Assembly (NCBI GenBank): GCA_030036985.1
Contig: JASHSD010000214.1
Span: 1 to 16,257, forward strand
From: Bryobacteraceae bacterium
Lineage (GTDB): Bacteria; Acidobacteriota; Terriglobia; Bryobacterales; Bryobacteraceae
DNA: 16,257 nucleotides
Direction: 5' to 3'
The notes under the pieces: generated by a model
The model's input: the letters and a program-made list of their open reading frames with translations, nothing else
The model's database searches: none
What the model was told of the DNA's origin: nothing
Made by a program: the position numbers and the translations under genes
Part shown: positions 12,531 to 16,257 of the stretch, one piece after another
How positions within the stretch are numbered: position 1 is the stretch's first letter
How the letters are laid out: each line of letters begins with the position of its first letter

Positions 12531-14282
12531 TCAATAGAAGAAGATCATGTCGCCGTCGAACATCAGCTGGCCCTTTTTCGTGCCGTTATCGAAAGCGGGA
12601 GCCAGATACGAGTAGTCGTACCGGACCTCGGGCCGGAACACCACGGTCGATCCGATCCAATGATTCCACGAAATCATGTGTTCCGTATAATACGTTTTGA
12701 ACCCGGTCCTCTGCCCCTTCAGATCGTCGAAGTATTCATTGCGGATCGAGATGAAGTCCTTCTTCGAGATCTGATAATTGACATAGTTCAGCGTCGACCA
12801 CTCGGGAGCGAAGCAGGTGAGCTCCGTCACGCTGTTGCACACCGCGCCGTTCGAATTGGGGATCAATAGAGACGCCGCCGCGGGATTGTTGACGTTGGGC
12901 GTGTCCTTCATGTACTGGTACCAGGTCTCCCAGTCGGTATGCCATTTCGAGTGTCCGAAATGGTGGTACCAGGTGAAATAGTAGGCGGAGAGATTATTGT
13001 AGTTGTACTTGCCGCCGTTGATGGAGTTCGCGCAGGTGTAGACCTGATCGAGCCCATGGGTCCACGTGTAAGCCACGCAGACGTTGCCGGTGAGAGTGGC
13101 ATCCTTGGCCCACGGAGCGGCCTCGCAGCCCCCGGACAGGCCCCCCTGCAACGTCCAGTGGTTACTGAGCTTGGTGGTCGCGTTGATGCCGGACTGAGTG
13201 TAACAGTCGTATGTGTAGGTCAGCGAATGGCTGTAAGAATAGTTGTTGGGCGCCAGCTGCGCCTCGATGTCCGGCAGCGAAATATAACGGCCGATACGCA
13301 CATCCGTGCCCTGCCCCATGTGAGGGAAATAAAGATCGAGATACATCATTACGGGGTCGTAGCCGTATTTGTTGCCGAGAGTGCCGTTGGCCTTGGGCGT
13401 AAGAAGCTGCGAACTGAAATAACCCTCGGAAGTGGTGAAACGGTAATCGAAACCATACAGATTGGTGATGCGGAAACCCCAGTCGAAGTGGTCGGTCTGA
13501 ATGGTATCGGGCACTTTCTCGATGTAAAGAGTGAGCTGGTCCAATTGGACGCTGTTCGGGATCTGGGCATAGGCGGCGGGGGCATTCCCATACGGTTTGG
13601 CCGTTGACGTACTGATGTTCATGCCGAGATCGGCCCAGCCGTAGATCTGAATGTTCGCTTTCTTCCACCATTCGCCGTGAGGCCCGGTCTGCAGGGCCGT
13701 GGTCAACGGATACTGCGTGCTGGTGTTGTAGCCGATCCCGGGCGTGCCGCCCTCAGGCCAGATATTGAAAGGATAGGGCGGATTGCTTTCAGGCGGAGGA
13801 TCGCCGCGGTAGGCCGGTTCCGCGCCCGGAGCCGTCGCAGCGGCCACGGCGGGGGGATCGGGAGCGGGATGCCAGTCATCCCAGTAAGCCTTGGCGAAAC
13901 GCTTCCAGAATCCCTGCGGCGCGAGATTGGTGACGGGATCCGTCGGCTTCGGCGCCATGACAATGTCGGCGATGGCAGTCTGCCCGGCAGCCACCTGCAC
14001 CCGCGCCAGAACGTAATCCGAATAGCCCGGTTTTTGCGCCATAACCGAATACATTCCCGGGGCCACATCGGCGAATTTGTACGTGCCGTCCGCACCCGAG
14101 GTTGTGGTGCGCATGCTGCTGTCATCCAGTTCTGTAGCAGTGATGATGGCGCCGGAAACGGCGGCTTTGGTTTGATCCCGGACTGCACCCGCTATGGCCC
14201 CCAAGGCGGTATCCGCCGACTGCTTTACCGACTGACCCGAAAGAATAATCGGGATTAAAAACAACGACAATAGAAGTTTCAT
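12531..14282 (-). CDS. Outer-membrane porin with N-terminal carboxypeptidase-regulatory-like domain (583 aa)
   Basis: The signal peptide is residues 1-17 (MKLLLSLFLIPIILSGQS). Residues about 27-110 form a carboxypeptidase-regulatory-like beta sandwich (GAIAGAVRDQTKAAVSGAII, SGADGTYKFADVAPGMYSV). A linker with APQGFWKRFAKAYWDDW follows, then a BBP2/OmpL-like barrel from about residue 205 (IQIYGWADLGMNIS, DHFDWGFRITNLYGFDYRFT, VRIGRYISLPDIEAQLAP). It ends DMIFFY with an aromatic terminal residue, as outer-membrane barrels do. The regulatory-like domain is usually seen on SusC/TonB receptors, so its presence on a porin of this type is notable. Substrate unknown. The gene shares upstream elements and the FWKR motif with the 684-aa porin, and the two are probably related and co-regulated. 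A TGTAAT box lies eight bases before the ATG; the shared TACACT box lies 28 bases before it. Confidence 0.88.
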   Translation of the reverse strand: MKLLLSLFLIPIILSGQSVKQSADTALGAIAGAVRDQTKAAVSGAIITATELDDSSMRTTTSGADGTYKFADVAPGMYSVMAQKPGYSDYVLARVQVAAGQTAIADIVMAPKPTDPVTNLAPQGFWKRFAKAYWDDWHPAPDPPAVAAATAPGAEPAYRGDPPPESNPPYPFNIWPEGGTPGIGYNTSTQYPLTTALQTGPHGEWWKKANIQIYGWADLGMNISTSTAKPYGNAPAAYAQIPNSVQLDQLTLYIEKVPDTIQTDHFDWGFRITNLYGFDYRFTTSEGYFSSQLLTPKANGTLGNKYGYDPVMMYLDLYFPHMGQGTDVRIGRYISLPDIEAQLAPNNYSYSHSLTYTYDCYTQSGINATTKLSNHWTLQGGLSGGCEAAPWAKDATLTGNVCVAYTWTHGLDQVYTCANSINGGKYNYNNLSAYYFTWYHHFGHSKWHTDWETWYQYMKDTPNVNNPAAASLLIPNSNGAVCNSVTELTCFAPEWSTLNYVNYQISKKDFISIRNEYFDDLKGQRTGFKTYYTEHMISWNHWIGSTVVFRPEVRYDYSYLAPAFDNGTKKGQLMFDGDMIFFY

Positions 14283-14310
14283 AGTGAGCGATTACAACCC
14301 CGCAAACCCG

Positions 14311-14400
14311 AGTGTAAGAATCGCTCGCTGTGGAAAGCATAAGAACCGTCTTAGGACTTCATTTGAAAAACAGATTTATTTCATATACGGCCGATAGAAA
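14311..14400 (-). promoter_or_regulatory. Upstream control region of the 583-aa porin, shared with the 684-aa porin
   Basis: On the minus strand TTTCTATCG (14400-14392), TTTCAA (14368-14363) and TTCTTACACTCG (14320-14309) align without gaps to the region before the other porin gene. TTTCTATC and TACACT start exactly 84 bases apart in both. The upstream end lies 22 bases from the peptidase stop codon. Confidence 0.6.
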
Positions 14401-14421
14401 GAATGCATCGACCGCGGGGCC

Positions 14422-16257
14422 TTACATCTTCAGAACGGCCTTGAGGAAGGTCAACCGGTCCGCCCACTCGTCGATGAGCTTCGACGTCGGCTTGCCTGCG
14501 CTGTGACCGGCGCGGGTTTCGATGCGGATGAGAATCGGCGCCGGGCCTGCCTGCGCCTGCTGCAGCGTGGCCGCGTATTTCAGGCTGTGACCGGGCATGA
14601 CGCGGTCGTCGTGATCGGACGTGGTGATCAGCACCGGCGGATAGTGCGTTCCCGGCCTGATGTTCTGCAGCGGCGAATAGGCTCGCAGAATTTTAAAGTC
14701 CGCCGGGTTGTCCGACGATCCATATTCCCCGACCCATTGCGTGCCGAAGCCGAATTTCTGGAAACGAAGCATGTCCATCACGCCGACGGAGGGCATGGCC
14801 GCGCCAAAAAGATCGGGCCTTTGATTCAGCACGGCGCCGATGAGCAGGCCTCCGTTGCTGGCGCCGTAAATCGCGAGCTTCGGCGTCGAAGTGTACCGGT
14901 TGGCGATCAGCCATTCGGCGGCGGCAATGAAATCGTTAAAGACGTTTTGCTTGTTCGCGCGCATGCCGGCTTCATGCCAGGCTTCGCCGTATTCGGACCC
15001 GCCGCGGATATTCGCGACGGCGTAGATGCCGCCCATCTGCATCCATTCCGCAATGGCCGGATTGTAGGCTGGTGTTTCGGCGATATCGAATCCACCATAG
15101 CCCCAGAGAATGGTGGGGTTCTTCCCATCGAGCTTCATGCCCTTGCGATAGCTCAGAAACATGGGCACGCGCGTGCCATCCTTGCTGTTGTAGAAGACCT
15201 GCGTGGTTTCGTAAGCGGACGAATCGAACGCCGTTTTGCTGACGCGAACCGCGGTGCTTTTGCCGGACTCGATATCCAGGTGGTAAATGCTGGTGGGCGC
15301 GGTGTAGCTGGTGAACGCATAGAAGACTTCTTTGTCCGCCAGACGCGCGGGCCCCCACACGACCGACCCGAGCCCGGGCAGTGCGATTTCCCCGAGGATT
15401 TTACCCTCGAGGCTCACCAGCCGCGCCGTCGAGTGCGCATCCTTCATGTAAGCCACGATCAGCTTGCCGTCAGCCATCTGCACGGAGTCGAGGGTCTCCT
15501 GCGCCTGCGGCACGATTTCTTTCCAATGCGCCCGGTCGGGATGCGCCAGATCCATTGCGATCACGCGCCCGCGCGGCGCTGAATCGCTGGTCTGCAGGTA
15601 TAGACGTGACCCGACCACGGCGATCGGAGAGTAGGCGGCCTGTACGGTCGGGATCAGGTCGACGATGCCCGCTTTCGGATTGCGCAGGTCGAGCACGGAA
15701 AGCATATTCTTTCCGGGCACGCCCGAATCGACAAAGAGGATCAGATAACGGCCGCCCTCCATCAGCACCGGCGACGTGGTCCAGTTCGGATGGTCCGGCC
15801 TCGCGTAGATCAGCTTGTCGGCCGATTGCGGCGTTCCGAGTGCGTGAAAGTAGACCTTCTCGTTCAATGCCGCAACGGTAAGCAGCTTATCCGCGGGCGG
15901 TTCGGGGAAGCGTGAGTAGTAGAATCCGCGATCGTCGGCCGCCCATGAGAGCGTTTCGCCCTTCGTCCAGCGGATGAGGTCGGGCAGATCCTTGCCGGTG
16001 GAGACATCGCGCATGCGCCAGTCCGTCCAGTCGGAGCCGGCTTGCGCTACGCCGTAGCCGAACAGCTTCCCGTTCCAACTGACGGATACGCCTGCGATGG
16101 CCGCGGTGCCGTCTTTCCTGTATGTGTTGGGATCGAGCAGTTCGCGCGGCGTGCCGGTGAGGGAGTCCGTCACGTAGATAACGGCCTGGTTCTGGAGGCC
16201 TGAATTGTGGCTGTAGAAATAATGGACGCCGGCTTTGTAGATTACGCCGTATTTCTC
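14422..16257 (-). CDS. Prolyl oligopeptidase family serine peptidase (partial, N-terminus outside window)
   Basis: This S9A-type enzyme cleaves peptides after proline. Some 611 residues are visible, and the reading frame stays open to the window edge (EKYGVIYKAGVHYFYSHNSG upstream of the GTG at 16173), so the true start lies beyond 16257. About 75-100 residues are missing by comparison with the usual length near 700. A beta-propeller comes first (SWAADDRGFYYSRFP and later blades), then the alpha/beta-hydrolase domain. The nucleophile is the Ser codon at 14859-14857 in YGASNGGLLIG. The acid is in TSDHDDRVMPGHS and the histidine is in RAGHSAGKP. WGYGGF, before the nucleophile, supplies the oxyanion region. 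The triad is intact. Whether it is exported cannot be judged without the N-terminus. It lies directly upstream of the porin genes, about 140 bases from the second, so co-transcription is possible but not shown. Confidence 0.95.
   Translation of the reverse strand, partial: EKYGVIYKAGVHYFYSHNSGLQNQAVIYVTDSLTGTPRELLDPNTYRKDGTAAIAGVSVSWNGKLFGYGVAQAGSDWTDWRMRDVSTGKDLPDLIRWTKGETLSWAADDRGFYYSRFPEPPADKLLTVAALNEKVYFHALGTPQSADKLIYARPDHPNWTTSPVLMEGGRYLILFVDSGVPGKNMLSVLDLRNPKAGIVDLIPTVQAAYSPIAVVGSRLYLQTSDSAPRGRVIAMDLAHPDRAHWKEIVPQAQETLDSVQMADGKLIVAYMKDAHSTARLVSLEGKILGEIALPGLGSVVWGPARLADKEVFYAFTSYTAPTSIYHLDIESGKSTAVRVSKTAFDSSAYETTQVFYNSKDGTRVPMFLSYRKGMKLDGKNPTILWGYGGFDIAETPAYNPAIAEWMQMGGIYAVANIRGGSEYGEAWHEAGMRANKQNVFNDFIAAAEWLIANRYTSTPKLAIYGASNGGLLIGAVLNQRPDLFGAAMPSVGVMDMLRFQKFGFGTQWVGEYGSSDNPADFKILRAYSPLQNIRPGTHYPPVLITTSDHDDRVMPGHSLKYAATLQQAQAGPAPILIRIETRAGHSAGKPTSKLIDEWADRLTFLKAVLKM

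Noticed and set aside
12361..12534. N-terminal extension of the small frame at 12193-12360
   Set aside because: It reads through the tandem hairpin repeat and overlaps the porin stop; the composition is not protein-like.

Overview
The window looks like a chromosomal segment of a GC-rich member of the Acidobacteria, most likely near Bryobacterales / Candidatus Solibacter. This is inferred from gene content: OmpL-like (BBP2) beta-barrel porins, one fused to a carboxypeptidase-regulatory-like domain, a FecR protein with a Gly/Tyr tail, short secreted proteins of unknown function, and many small palindromic intergenic repeats. No 16S or other marker is present, so the placement rests on gene style. 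Almost every gene lies on the minus strand.

Region by region. 1-772: a short helical hypothetical gene (+) between copies of a REP-type palindrome. 773-862: tRNA-Ser(GGA), minus. 941-2644: a FecR-domain secreted protein (-) diverging from a small ankyrin-repeat lipoprotein (+). 2812-6455: a tightly overlapping minus-strand operon, in order of transcription a GT-C-like multi-spanning glycosyltransferase, a DapF homologue and a WbpA-like nucleotide-sugar dehydrogenase. This reads as a cell-envelope set. 6456-6645: a cluster of intergenic repeats. 6646-7566: a PfkB sugar kinase. 7604-8337: a two-gene cassette of a small helical protein and an HNH nuclease, joined by a GTGA overlap. 8403-9883: two overlapping genes for secreted proteins of unknown function. 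10042-14282: two outer-membrane porin-like proteins of related design. 14422-end: a prolyl oligopeptidase that runs off the window.

The main points of interest are these. (1) The DapF homologue has serine at both catalytic cysteine positions. (2) The two porin genes share an ungapped upstream block, with a conserved TTTCTATCG element lying exactly 84 bases from a conserved TACACTCG element. (3) Two REPIN-like elements of 65 bp have the same architecture, and one supplies the start codon and basic N-terminus of the glycosyltransferase. (4) A double-hairpin repeat family shows stem-preserving changes. (5) The HNH nuclease and its small partner form a compact unit of unknown function. (6) Several starts sit 6-10 bases after a -10 box, which suggests leaderless mRNAs. 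I see no phage, insertion sequence, CRISPR array or classical defence island.
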